DNA of 64,000 nucleotides, taken from Streptomyces sp. NBC_00285. GTDB taxonomy: Bacteria; Actinomycetota; Actinomycetes; Streptomycetales; Streptomycetaceae. The translations under genes were made by a program, and so were the position numbers. The notes below the pieces were generated by a model that worked only from the letters and a program-made list of their open reading frames with translations, made no database searches and had not been told where the DNA came from. Below, in pieces: positions 17,448 through 25,941 of the stretch. The DNA is taken from the NCBI RefSeq assembly GCF_036174265.1, contig NZ_CP108055.1, forward strand, positions 3,968,001-4,032,000. Direction: 5' to 3'. Each line of letters opens with the position of its first letter. Position 1 is the first letter of the stretch.

Positions 17448-18875
17448 ATGTACGTCGGTATCGATGTGGGCACATCCGTCGTCAAGGCCGCCGCCTTCGA
17501 CGCCGAGGGCCGTCAACTGGCCGTCGAGTCACGCCCGGTGGAGCTCTCCCTGCACGGCGGGTTCGTCGAGCAGGACATGACGGAGGTCTACGACGCCGTC
17601 GTCGACGTCCTCGCCAGGCTGACCGGGCGGGTGCCCGAGCCGGTGGAGCTGGCCGGACTGACCGGGCAGGGTGACGGGGTGTGGCTGGTCGACCGGGAGG
17701 GGCGGCCGGTGCGGTCCGCGGTGTCCTGGATGGACGGGCGGGCCCACGAACTGCTCGACCAGTGGCTGGCGGACGGCACGTTCGAGACGGTGTTCCGGCG
17801 GACCGGCGGCGCGATGTTCCCCGGCTCGCCGGGGCCGTTGCTGGCCTGGCTCGACCGGCACGACCCGAAGTCCCTGGATGCCGCCGCGGCCGCCCTGTAC
17901 TGCAAGGACATGGTCTTCCAGCGGCTGACGGGTGCCACCCTGGGGGTGTCGGACGTGTCGGACGCGTCCATGCCGTTCCTCGATCCGCGGACGAGGTCGT
18001 ACGACAACGGGGTGGTGGAGCTGCTGGGACTCACCCGTCGCCGTCGGCTGCTGCCTCCCGTCGGTGACCCGATCGCCACCGGCGAGACCCGGGGAGAGGG
18101 GCTGCCGCCCGGGACCCGGCTGTCGAACGGGCCGTACGACCTGCCGGCCTGTGCGCTCGGCGCCGGGGTCACCGCGCCGGGCGACGGACTCCTCATCGTC
18201 GGCACCTGTCTGGCGGCGCTGGTCGCCACGACCGAGCTCGATCTGAGCGGTGAGCCCGCCGGGCTGTACATCTCCACCGACCGGCCGGGGCACCGGCTGC
18301 GGGCGATGCCGGCGATGGTCGGGACGGCGGCGCTGGACTGGGTGCTGTCCACGACGGGCGTCACCCATGCCGAGGTCGACGACCTGCTGGCCGCGACCCC
18401 GCCGGGGGCGCACGGGGTCGGGGTGCTGCCGTACTTCGCGCCCTCCGGCGAGCGGGCCCCCTTCGTCGAGCCGCATCTGCGGGCCGAGCTGAGCGGGGTC
18501 TCGCTGGAGACGACCAGGGCCGACCTGGTCCGGGCGACCTGCGAGGGCATCGGGTACGCGGCCCGGCACTGTCTGGAGGCGGCGGGGCTGACGGGGTCGC
18601 TCGCGGTGTGCGGGGGCGGGACGCGGAGTTCCGCGTGGATGCGGTTGCTGGCGGACGTGCTGGGACGGCCGTTGCGGGTCGTCGAGGGGGAGGTGGGCGC
18701 CCGGGGAGCGGTGCTGGCGGCCGCGGAACGCTACGGGGTCCCGCTGGACGCGGCCGCGTGGACCGAGCCGACGGCGATCGTGGAGCCGGACGCGGGGCGG
18801 GCCTCGTACTACGCGAAGGGGTACGAGGAACACCTGGTGCGGCTGCGGGAGGCACGCGGGCGGGCACGGCGCTGA
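17448..18875 (+). CDS. FGGY-family carbohydrate kinase (second copy)
   Basis: This 475-residue kinase has the N-terminal motif GIDVGTSVVKAAAFD and the family segments SAVSWMDGRA, LYCKDMVFQRLTG and the C-terminal VCGGGTRSSAWMRLLADVLG. It is only distantly similar to the divergent kinase, so this is not a recent duplication; it looks more like the erythritol or L-xylulose kinase branch. It follows the dehydrogenase by 18 bp with GGAAGGG as ribosome binding site and is almost certainly co-transcribed with it. Confidence 0.86.
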   Translation: MYVGIDVGTSVVKAAAFDAEGRQLAVESRPVELSLHGGFVEQDMTEVYDAVVDVLARLTGRVPEPVELAGLTGQGDGVWLVDREGRPVRSAVSWMDGRAHELLDQWLADGTFETVFRRTGGAMFPGSPGPLLAWLDRHDPKSLDAAAAALYCKDMVFQRLTGATLGVSDVSDASMPFLDPRTRSYDNGVVELLGLTRRRRLLPPVGDPIATGETRGEGLPPGTRLSNGPYDLPACALGAGVTAPGDGLLIVGTCLAALVATTELDLSGEPAGLYISTDRPGHRLRAMPAMVGTAALDWVLSTTGVTHAEVDDLLAATPPGAHGVGVLPYFAPSGERAPFVEPHLRAELSGVSLETTRADLVRATCEGIGYAARHCLEAAGLTGSLAVCGGGTRSSAWMRLLADVLGRPLRVVEGEVGARGAVLAAAERYGVPLDAAAWTEPTAIVEPDAGRASYYAKGYEEHLVRLREARGRARR

Positions 18876-18972
18876 GGCCGCGGCGGGACCGGTTCCGGGC
18901 TGCCGCCCCGGCCTCGCGAGGACCTACGCTCGCGGGGCCGAGGCAGCCGGCCTCGGGCCACCGGGGGGTCAC

Positions 18973-19179
18973 ATGCCCAAGATGCCGTGCCCGAACTGCG
19001 GCTCGTCCGAGGAGTTCGAAACCCTCAGGGACGACAAGGAGAAGGCACACGTCCGCAAGAACAAGCCGAAGTGGACCCGCCTGAACGCGTACTACCGCTG
19101 CTCACGAGGGAGCTGCCGGCGGTACCAGCGGCTGGGCGACGTGCACGACGGCGGTACCTTCCCCGAGCCGAAGAACTGA
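18973..19179 (+). CDS. Small zinc-ribbon-like protein of unknown function
   Basis: This 68-residue basic protein carries CPNC at residues 6-9 and a second pair C43-x4-C48, which together could bind one zinc. The ATG is preceded by GGGGGGTCAC. Its stop codon abuts the stop of the convergent DsbA-like gene with no spacer. I do not recognise a named family; RNA or DNA binding would fit a small Lys/Arg-rich ribbon. Confidence 0.65.
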   Translation: MPKMPCPNCGSSEEFETLRDDKEKAHVRKNKPKWTRLNAYYRCSRGSCRRYQRLGDVHDGGTFPEPKN

Positions 19180-19842
19180 CTACAGGTTGCTGAAGTCCGG
19201 CCCCTTCGTGCGGGAGCGCTTGATCTCGTAGAAGCCCGGGACCGAGGCGACCGCCACGGTGCCGTCCCAGAGGCGGGCGGCCTCCTCGCCCTTGGGGGCC
19301 GGGGTGACGACCGGGCCGAAGAAGGCGATCTGCTCGCCGTCGGGGCCGGGGACCGCGATGACCGGGGTGCCGACGTCCTGGCCGACCTTGTCGATGCCCT
19401 CCTTGTGGGAGGCGCGCAGCTCGGCGTCGAACTCGAAGTCCTTCTGGTCGAAGTACTCGATCAGGTCGGCGGGCAGGCCGACCTCCGCCAGGGCGCCCTC
19501 GACGGCCTCGCGCGTCGGGCCCTGGCCCTCGTTGTGGATACGGGTGCCGAGTGCGGTGTACAGCGGGCCGAGGATGTCGGAGCCGTGCTTCTGCCAGGCC
19601 GCGGTGACCACCCGGATCGGCTGCCAGGCCTTGGTCTCCAGCAGCTCGCGGTACTCCTCGGGAAGCTCGTCGATCTTCGGTTCGTTCAGCACCGCCAGGC
19701 TCATGATGTGCCAGCGCACCTCGATGTCACGGACCTTCTCGACCTCCAGGACCCAGCGGGAGGTCATCCAGGCCCAGGGGCACAGCGGGTCGAACCAGAA
19801 GTCGACGGGGGTCTTGCCGGGAGCGCTCGCGGACTCGGACAT
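19180..19842 (-). CDS. DsbA-family, mycothiol-dependent nitroreductase-like protein (Rv2466c type) with single active-site Cys
   Basis: This 220-residue thioredoxin-fold protein begins with VDFWFDPLCPWAWMTSRW at residues 13-30, the active-site segment of the Rv2466c family, and retains the cis-proline region GTPVIAVPG. The M. tuberculosis homologue, as I recall, has CPWC and reduces nitro compounds with mycothiol; here the second cysteine is alanine, so only C21 is left. A monothiol mechanism with mycothiol is therefore likely. The start follows AGGAGACCC. A sigma-R-like promoter lies 33-59 bp upstream. Confidence 0.85.
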   Translation of the reverse strand: MSESASAPGKTPVDFWFDPLCPWAWMTSRWVLEVEKVRDIEVRWHIMSLAVLNEPKIDELPEEYRELLETKAWQPIRVVTAAWQKHGSDILGPLYTALGTRIHNEGQGPTREAVEGALAEVGLPADLIEYFDQKDFEFDAELRASHKEGIDKVGQDVGTPVIAVPGPDGEQIAFFGPVVTPAPKGEEAARLWDGTVAVASVPGFYEIKRSRTKGPDFSNL

Positions 19843-19874
19843 GGGTCTCCTAGAGAAGAGTTCTTTCCCCTGGC

Positions 19875-19901
19875 AACACCGGCCGTCGCCGTCCCCATTC
19901 C
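19875..19901 (-). promoter_or_regulatory. Sigma-R-like promoter for the DsbA-like gene
   Basis: Read on the minus strand, GGAAT is followed after 19 bases by GTT, close to the thiol-stress sigma-R consensus GGAAT-N18-GTT. A start about seven bases further on would leave a 5'UTR of about 25 bases with the AGGAG site. This fits oxidative or electrophile induction. Confidence 0.5.
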
Positions 19902-19978
19902 CGGCTGACCGATGTCAGGGGCACATGGCAGGATCGGGCCTGTCCGCATGCTGAACACGACCTGAGGGAGTGCCCCCC

Positions 19979-22576
19979 GTGCCCGGTGAGAATCTGTCCC
20001 GTGACGAGGCCCGGGAGCGGGCCGCCCTGCTGTCCGTCGACGGGTACGACGTGTCCCTCGACCTGCGCTCGGCGGTCGGCGACCAGGCCGGGGACGGACC
20101 GCGTACGTTCCGGTCCGTGACCACGATCCGCTTCCGGTGCAACGAGCCGGGCGCGTCGAGCTTCGCGGACCTGATCGCGCCGAGCGTCACGGCGCTCTCG
20201 CTGAACGGCCGGGACCTCGACCCGGGCGAGGTCTTCGACGGCTCCCGGATCGCCCTGGAGGACCTGGCGGCCGACAACGAGCTGATCGTCGACGCCCAGT
20301 GCGCCTACTCCCGCACCGGTGAGGGCATGCACCGCTTCGTCGACCCCGAGGACGGCGAGGTCTACCTCTACACGCAGTACGAGCCGGCCGACTCCCGCCG
20401 GGTCTACGCGAACTTCGAGCAGCCGGACCTCAAGGCGCCCTACCGCTTCGAGGTGCGGGCCCCCGAGGGCTGGACGGTGTGGAGCAACGGGGCCGGGGAC
20501 CTGGCCGACGGTGTCTGGCGGTTCGCGGAGACGAAGCCGATCTCGACGTACATCACGTGCGTGGTGGCGGGGCCGTACCACTACGTCACCGACTCGTACT
20601 CCCGTACCTTCGCCGACGGCACGACGCTGGAGATCCCCCTCGGTGCCCTGTGCCGGAAGGGGCTCGCCCCCTACTTCGACTCCGACGACGTCTTCCTCGT
20701 CACCAAGCAGGGCCTGGACTTCTTCCACGAGCACTTCGACTACCCGTACCCCTTCGGGAAGTACGACCAGGCGTTCGTGCCCGAGTACAACCTCGGCGCG
20801 ATGGAGAACCCGGGGATCGTCACCTTCCGCGAGGAGTTCATCTTTCGGGGCAAGGTCACCCAGGCGTCCTACGAGGGCCGGGCCAACGTCATCCTGCACG
20901 AGATGGCGCACATGTGGTTCGGCGACCTGGTCACCATGGTGTGGTGGGACGACCTGTGGCTGAAGGAGTCCTTCGCGGACTTCATGGGCACCTTCGCCAA
21001 CGTCGGCGCGACCCGCTTCAAGGACGCCTGGATCACCTTCGCCAACCGCCGCAAGGCCTGGGCGTACCGCGCCGACCAGCTGCCCTCCACGCACCCGATC
21101 ACCGCCGACATCCGCGACCTCCAGGACGCCAAGCTCAACTTCGACGGCATCACGTACGCCAAGGGCGCGTCCGTGCTGAAGCAGCTCGTCGCGTACGTCG
21201 GCCAGGACGCGTTCCTGGAGGGCGCGCGGCGCTACTTCAAGCGGCACGCGTACGGCAACACGGGTCTCGGTGATCTGCTGTCGGTGCTGGCGGAGACCAG
21301 CGGGCGCGACATGGACACGTGGGCGCGGTCCTGGCTCCAGACGGCCGGGGTCAACTCCCTCACCCCGCAGGTGGTGTTGGACGTGGAGGGTGGCCGGATC
21401 GCCGAGCTGACGGTGCTTCAGGACGCGGCTGCCATTGCCCCGGCGGACCACCCCGAACTCCGCCCGCACCGGGTGGTCGTGGGCCTCTACCGGACGGAGG
21501 ACAGGCGTCTCGTCCGGTACGAGCGGGCCGAGGTGGACGTCGACGGCCCGCGTACGGTCGTGGTGGAGCTGGCCGGTGCGGACGCGCCGGAGCTGGTGCT
21601 CGTCAACGACGAGGACCTCACGTACGCCAAGACCCGTTTCGACGCCGTGTCGTTGGCGACCCTGCGGGACCGGCTCGGGGCGCTGACCGACCCGATGGCG
21701 CGCGCCCTGTGCTGGTCGGCGCTGTGGAACATGACGCGGGACGCATTGCTGCTCGCGCCCGACTTCATCGACCTGGTGGCGCAGTACGGGCGCCGGGAGA
21801 CCGACATCGGCGTCCTCCAGATGTTGCACGCGTGGGCGAACTCGGCGCTGGTCAACTACTCGCCGCCGTGGTGGCGCGAGATCGGTGCGGAGATCCTGGC
21901 GCACATCGCGGAGCGGGATCTGCGGAACGCCGAGCCCGGCAGCGAGCAACAACTGGCCTGGGCGCGGTTCTTCGCGTCGGTGGCGTCGGCGCCGGACGAA
22001 CTGGCGCTGCTGCGGGGCCTGTTGGACGGCACGGAGAAGGTGGACGGGCTGGTGGTCGACCAGGAGCTGCGCTGGGCGTTCCTGGAGCCGCTGACCGCGC
22101 ACGGCGTCGCCGACGAGGCCGTGGTGGCCGCCGAACTGGCCCGGGACGACACCGCGTCCGGCAAGCGCCACCAGGTCCGCACGCTCGCCGCCCGCCCCTC
22201 GGCGGCCGTCAAGGCGCAGGCGTGGGTGCAGGTCGTGGAGTCGGAGGCGCTGTCCAACGCGCAGGTCGAGGCGACGATCGCGGGCTTCGTGCAGCCGTCG
22301 CAGCGGGAGCTGCTGGCGCCGTACGCGGAGAAGTACTTCGCGACGATCGAGCGGGTGTGGCAGGAGCGGTCGATCCAGATCGCGATGAACATCGTGTCGG
22401 GGCTGTTCCCCTCCCTGCAGGACTCGCAGGCCACGCTGGACGCGGCCGACGCGTGGCTCGCCGCGCACGAGGACGCGGCACCCGCGCTGCGGCGGCTGGT
22501 GCTGGAGGGACGGGACGATCTGGCGCGGGCGCTGCGGGGGCAGGCGTGCGATGCCGGGGCCGTCAACCACGGGTGA
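19979..22576 (+). CDS. pepN: Aminopeptidase N, M1 family (first paralogue)
   Basis: This 865-residue zinc aminopeptidase has GAMEN at residues 273-277 and the zinc motif HEMAH at 307-311 with E330 eighteen residues on, followed by the long helical C-terminal domain. The GTG start is preceded by GAGGGAG and aligns with that of the second paralogue at 38423; a GTG nine bases upstream is too close to the Shine-Dalgarno. It probably removes N-terminal residues from cytoplasmic peptides. It is monocistronic and followed by a terminator. Confidence 0.93.
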   Translation: MPGENLSRDEARERAALLSVDGYDVSLDLRSAVGDQAGDGPRTFRSVTTIRFRCNEPGASSFADLIAPSVTALSLNGRDLDPGEVFDGSRIALEDLAADNELIVDAQCAYSRTGEGMHRFVDPEDGEVYLYTQYEPADSRRVYANFEQPDLKAPYRFEVRAPEGWTVWSNGAGDLADGVWRFAETKPISTYITCVVAGPYHYVTDSYSRTFADGTTLEIPLGALCRKGLAPYFDSDDVFLVTKQGLDFFHEHFDYPYPFGKYDQAFVPEYNLGAMENPGIVTFREEFIFRGKVTQASYEGRANVILHEMAHMWFGDLVTMVWWDDLWLKESFADFMGTFANVGATRFKDAWITFANRRKAWAYRADQLPSTHPITADIRDLQDAKLNFDGITYAKGASVLKQLVAYVGQDAFLEGARRYFKRHAYGNTGLGDLLSVLAETSGRDMDTWARSWLQTAGVNSLTPQVVLDVEGGRIAELTVLQDAAAIAPADHPELRPHRVVVGLYRTEDRRLVRYERAEVDVDGPRTVVVELAGADAPELVLVNDEDLTYAKTRFDAVSLATLRDRLGALTDPMARALCWSALWNMTRDALLLAPDFIDLVAQYGRRETDIGVLQMLHAWANSALVNYSPPWWREIGAEILAHIAERDLRNAEPGSEQQLAWARFFASVASAPDELALLRGLLDGTEKVDGLVVDQELRWAFLEPLTAHGVADEAVVAAELARDDTASGKRHQVRTLAARPSAAVKAQAWVQVVESEALSNAQVEATIAGFVQPSQRELLAPYAEKYFATIERVWQERSIQIAMNIVSGLFPSLQDSQATLDAADAWLAAHEDAAPALRRLVLEGRDDLARALRGQACDAGAVNHG

Positions 22577-22635
22577 CCTTTGGCCTGAGCTTGGGCGCCC
22601 GGTAGTCGTTACGAAATACGGTCAATAGCAGCCGT

Positions 22636-22670
22636 AACCCCTGGTCCGACCCGAATGGACCAGGGGTTTT
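22636..22670 (+). terminator. Terminator after first pepN
   Basis: A 12-bp stem (AACCCCTGGTCC and its complement) with a nine-base loop ends in a run of T. It lies about 60 bp behind the pepN stop codon. Confidence 0.8.
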
Positions 22671-22782
22671 CGCTGTGTACTCGGCACCCGAACACCCGTC
22701 CTTTAGTACCGCCTTGTCCGTATGTGTCGACGGGCGTGTAACAGCGGTTAGGAGCCGGACGAACTGCGGGAATCTCCGCTGC

Positions 22783-23841
22783 ATGAACCACAACGCCCCG
22801 GTCCCCCCGGTCTCCCCCCGCCCCCTGCGCCACCTCGCCGAGGTGCACCGCCGTGTCGTGACGGCCGGCCGGCTCCGCTCGCAGGGTGTCTCTGCCGCCG
22901 AGGCGAACGAGCAGTGCAGGCCCGGCGGCCCCTGGCAGCAGATCCTCCCGGGCGTGTTCCTGCTCCACGCGGGCCCACCGACCAGCGAGGAGCGGCTGCA
23001 CGCGGTGCTGATGTACGCGGCACGGGAACGCGGCACGGGGGTGCCGGTCCAGCCGGGCGCGGAGGAACCGCACCGGCCGGTGTACACGGAGGCGATGATC
23101 ACCGGACTCGCGGCGCTGACGCTGCACGGCTTCACCGAGACGCCGCCCCTGCTCTCCCTGGACCGCATCGACGTCCTGGTCCCCCGGCTCCGCCGGCTGC
23201 GCTCGGCGGGCGGCGCCCGGATCGTCCGCACCTCGACACTCCCCGCCGCCGAGCAGGTCACCGGCGTCCCGGTCGCCCCGGTCCCGCGCGCCCTCGCCGA
23301 CGCGGTCACCGAACTGACGGACGCAGGCACCGTACGCCGGCTGCTCACCGAGGCGGTGCGCGGCGGCCACTGCGAACCCGCGGCGGTCGTCCGCGAGCTG
23401 AACAACGCCAAGCTCCTGAACCGCCCGCACGTGGTGGACGCGGTGGACTCCCTGCTCGCCGAGGGCCGCGCGATCGCGGAGGACCGCCTGTACCGGATGG
23501 TCGAGGAGTACGGCCTCCCCGACCCGGTGTGGAACGTGGACCTGAGGCTGCCGGGCGGGCCGCACCTGGGCGGACTGGACGCGTACTGGCCGGAGCAGGC
23601 TGTCGCGGTGGAGCTGGACACCCGCGCCCCGCGTCAGGGCCGTCAGCAGGACGACGACGCCGTGTGGTCCGAGTACGCCCGCAAGCGCGAGCACCTGGAG
23701 CGCCTCGGCATCACGGTCGTCCACATCACCCCGCGCAAGCTCCGGGACGCGAGGGAACAGCAGGCGGCGGTCGTCCGCACGGCCCTGATGGCCTCCGGCG
23801 ACCGGGATCCCGCCGCCTATGTCGTGGTGCTGCCCCGGTAG
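22783..23841 (+). CDS. Uncharacterised protein, AbiEi-antitoxin-like N-terminus and DUF559/Vsr-like C-terminus
   Basis: This 352-residue protein has an N-terminal helix-turn-helix-like part (GRLRSQGVSAAEANEQC, then WQQILPGVFLLHAG) resembling the AbiEi-type domain. Its C-terminus has AVAVELDTR, then an Arg/Lys helix and GITVVHITPRKL, which looks like a DUF559/Vsr-type nuclease fold. Such proteins are common orphans in actinobacteria. No toxin gene is adjacent. The ATG has no clear Shine-Dalgarno, so the start is uncertain. Confidence 0.68.
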   Translation: MNHNAPVPPVSPRPLRHLAEVHRRVVTAGRLRSQGVSAAEANEQCRPGGPWQQILPGVFLLHAGPPTSEERLHAVLMYAARERGTGVPVQPGAEEPHRPVYTEAMITGLAALTLHGFTETPPLLSLDRIDVLVPRLRRLRSAGGARIVRTSTLPAAEQVTGVPVAPVPRALADAVTELTDAGTVRRLLTEAVRGGHCEPAAVVRELNNAKLLNRPHVVDAVDSLLAEGRAIAEDRLYRMVEEYGLPDPVWNVDLRLPGGPHLGGLDAYWPEQAVAVELDTRAPRQGRQQDDDAVWSEYARKREHLERLGITVVHITPRKLRDAREQQAAVVRTALMASGDRDPAAYVVVLPR

Positions 23842-23870
23842 TGACGGACCGGGGCGGGATCAGGAGGGGA

Positions 23871-23912
23871 GAGGAGGGGCCGTCGGCGTCGGGGAGCCGG
23901 GGGCCCCTCCTC
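23871..23912 (+). terminator. Hairpin downstream of the AbiEi/DUF559-like gene
   Basis: An 11-bp stem (GAGGAGGGGCC and its complement) encloses a 20-base loop. There is no U-tract, so it is a probable terminator only. The remaining bases to 24065 show no other feature. Confidence 0.45.
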
Positions 23913-24065
23913 CAAGTCACGGCGCCGGCCGAGGAGTTCGGCGCGGATTCGCACCGGTCGCCCGGTCCTGGACGGGACGGCGGGCGGGTCGCTCCGCTCC
24001 GATAGCCTGAGGTCACCGCGGGCCATCCGCGTGTTCGCGTCGGGATGATCGTGGAGAATAGTCGA

Positions 24066-24611
24066 GTGTCGAGCCGCAGAGTTCCTTCGGGTGCCTGGAT
24101 AACCGCCCTGCTGGTGGGCGCACTGGTCACCGTGGGTGCGCTGACGGTACAGGCGCACCAGCACGCGCCGAAGGACGGCCTGAGTGCCGGCGCCTCCACG
24201 CCGGCCGCCAAGCGCTCCCCGTCGAGCACCCCGAAGCCGCAGAACCCCGTTCCCGGCGATTCCGGCACGGGGCGGCGGGTCGTCTACTCGACGGGCCAGA
24301 AGCGCGTGTGGCTGGTCGACGACAAGGGCGCCGCTCTGCGGTCCTTCACCGTGTGGGCCGGGACGATCACCCCGGCCCCCGGGTCGTACAAGGTCTCCTT
24401 CCGGCGGGAACAGGGCACGGGATCCGACGGGGTGTCGATCGAGCACGCCGTGTACTTCGGAACCAGTTCCGCCTTCTCCAACGCGGTCGACGGATCCTCG
24501 CCGTCCCCGAATCCCGGTCTTCGCACCGGCGCCGTCCGGGAGCGCGCGGCGGACGGCGCCGCCATGTGGGAGTTCGCCGCCATGGGCACACCGGTCACCG
24601 TGGTGAAGTAG
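24066..24611 (+). CDS. Membrane-anchored or secreted protein, possibly degenerate L,D-transpeptidase-like
   Basis: The GTG start behind GGAGA gives 181 residues; an ATG at 24045 adds seven. A single hydrophobic segment near residues 12-30 acts as signal or anchor, followed by a Ser/Pro/Lys-rich spacer. The rest (GRRVVYSTGQKRVWLVDDKGAALRSF as two adjoining stretches) resembles the strand pattern of YkuD domains, but the catalytic SHGC motif is missing, so it is probably non-catalytic. It converges on the glycosyltransferase with one base between stop codons. Confidence 0.7.
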   Translation: MSSRRVPSGAWITALLVGALVTVGALTVQAHQHAPKDGLSAGASTPAAKRSPSSTPKPQNPVPGDSGTGRRVVYSTGQKRVWLVDDKGAALRSFTVWAGTITPAPGSYKVSFRREQGTGSDGVSIEHAVYFGTSSAFSNAVDGSSPSPNPGLRTGAVRERAADGAAMWEFAAMGTPVTVVK

Positions 24612-24612
24612 G

Positions 24613-25842
24613 TCAGGCGGCCGGGGAGTCGTCGAACTCCGGGAGGACATCCGCCGCGGTGCGGTCCAGCAGGGCCGCGTACGACGCGATCATCCTCGTA
24701 CGGCTGAAGCGTTCACGGCTCGCGACGAGGGCCGGGGCGAGGTCGGCGCGGGAGGCCACCGCCTGTGACCACGCCGCCGCGATCACCTCCGGGTCCGGGG
24801 CCGTGACCAGGCCGTGGCCCGCCACGATCGCCGCGCTGTCGCCGACGTCGGTCGCCACCGGGACCGCGCCGCACATCATGCCCTCGATCAGGCACAGGGG
24901 TGCCGCCTCGCCCCACGCGGAGGTGAGGGCGACAACGTCGGAGGCGGCGTAGAGCATCTCCATGTCGCGCCGGACGCCGAGCAGGCGCAGCCGGTCCGTG
25001 AGGCCCGGCCGGGTACCGAACGCCTCCGCGACGTCAGCCGTCAGGCCCGTGTTCGCCGCCGTCATGCCCGCCCCGCACATCAGCACCTGCCCGTCGGGGA
25101 CACGGCCGAGCCAGGCGCGGGCGGCGGCGAGCAGCAGGGGCACGTTCTTCATGGCGTCGTAGCGGGCGGCGAAGACGACCACGGGGGCCGCGGGGCCGAT
25201 GCCGAGTTCCGTGCGGGTCGCGAGACGGCGGGCCGCGTCGGGGCGGAAGCGGAAGAGGTCGACGCCGTTGGGGATCACGTGGAGCAGGCCCGCGGGGATG
25301 CCGGCGGCCTGGTAGGCGGCCCTCGTGGACTCGGCGCAGCAGACGCAGGCCACGACCGTGCCGTCGGCGATGGCGGCCTTCAGTTCGCCGAGGGCGGCGC
25401 CCTGGTTCTCCGGGTCGGAGCGGTGCAGACAGACCACGACCGGGCGGCGCGGCAGCCCGGCCTGGTTGAGCAGCCCCAGCGGCTGTTCCTTCAGGGACAG
25501 GATGACGTCCGCGCCCGCCGTCGCCCGGGCGGTTTCGGCCAGTTCCGGGCCGGTGAACCCGGCCGGAACGCCGGTGCCGCGGAAGGTGCGGCCGAGGGTG
25601 GTGACACCCACCCCGGCCGCGGTCAGCGCGCGGTAGCAGGTGTCGTCCGCCATCAGCTGGCGGGTCGCCTCCCGGTGCACCTCGCCGTACAGACTGAGCA
25701 CCTGATGGCGCTGGCCGCCCTCGGTGAGGCCCAGAACGATGTCGCTGTGCACGATCCGGGCCCCACCGGAGAAGAAACCCTCGTACACCGACAGCACTCG
25801 CAGTTCGCGTCCCGTACGCACACGACCACCCGCCTTGCACAT
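24613..25842 (-). CDS. Glycosyltransferase family 4-like protein
   Basis: This 409-residue enzyme has the two Rossmann domains of a GT-B glycosyltransferase. The linker segment HVIPNGVDLFRFRP near residues 208-221 and the donor-site EX7E-type segment ending in LCLIEGMMCGAVPVATDVG near 330-350 are typical of GT4. A GTG 21 bases further in, behind GGCGGGTGG, is an equally good start. No other polysaccharide genes are adjacent, so donor and acceptor are unknown. Three cysteines cluster in VACVCCAEST, which is unusual. Confidence 0.8.
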   Translation of the reverse strand: MCKAGGRVRTGRELRVLSVYEGFFSGGARIVHSDIVLGLTEGGQRHQVLSLYGEVHREATRQLMADDTCYRALTAAGVGVTTLGRTFRGTGVPAGFTGPELAETARATAGADVILSLKEQPLGLLNQAGLPRRPVVVCLHRSDPENQGAALGELKAAIADGTVVACVCCAESTRAAYQAAGIPAGLLHVIPNGVDLFRFRPDAARRLATRTELGIGPAAPVVVFAARYDAMKNVPLLLAAARAWLGRVPDGQVLMCGAGMTAANTGLTADVAEAFGTRPGLTDRLRLLGVRRDMEMLYAASDVVALTSAWGEAAPLCLIEGMMCGAVPVATDVGDSAAIVAGHGLVTAPDPEVIAAAWSQAVASRADLAPALVASRERFSRTRMIASYAALLDRTAADVLPEFDDSPAA

Positions 25843-25941
25843 GAAATCGAGCCATCCCCGTGAAGTGCGGGTTAGCCGATATGAGGCGGTACGGACATTA
25901 CGTCCGGATGAACTGGGTGCTTCGGATCCGAGTCGGCGCAA

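Noticed and set aside
14154..17516. Open frame of 1120 codons spanning the phosphatase, kinase and dehydrogenase region
   Set aside because: Only the last 236 codons (from 14864) show protein features; the rest is antisense or out-of-frame to well-supported genes.
19850..22570. 900-codon frame opposite the first pepN
   Set aside because: It is Arg/Val/Gly-rich shadow sequence; the sense strand has GAMEN and HEMAH.
22636..22670. Possible tRNA-like or riboswitch structure behind pepN
   Set aside because: The sequence folds as one simple stem with a T tail; no cloverleaf or conserved riboswitch core is present.
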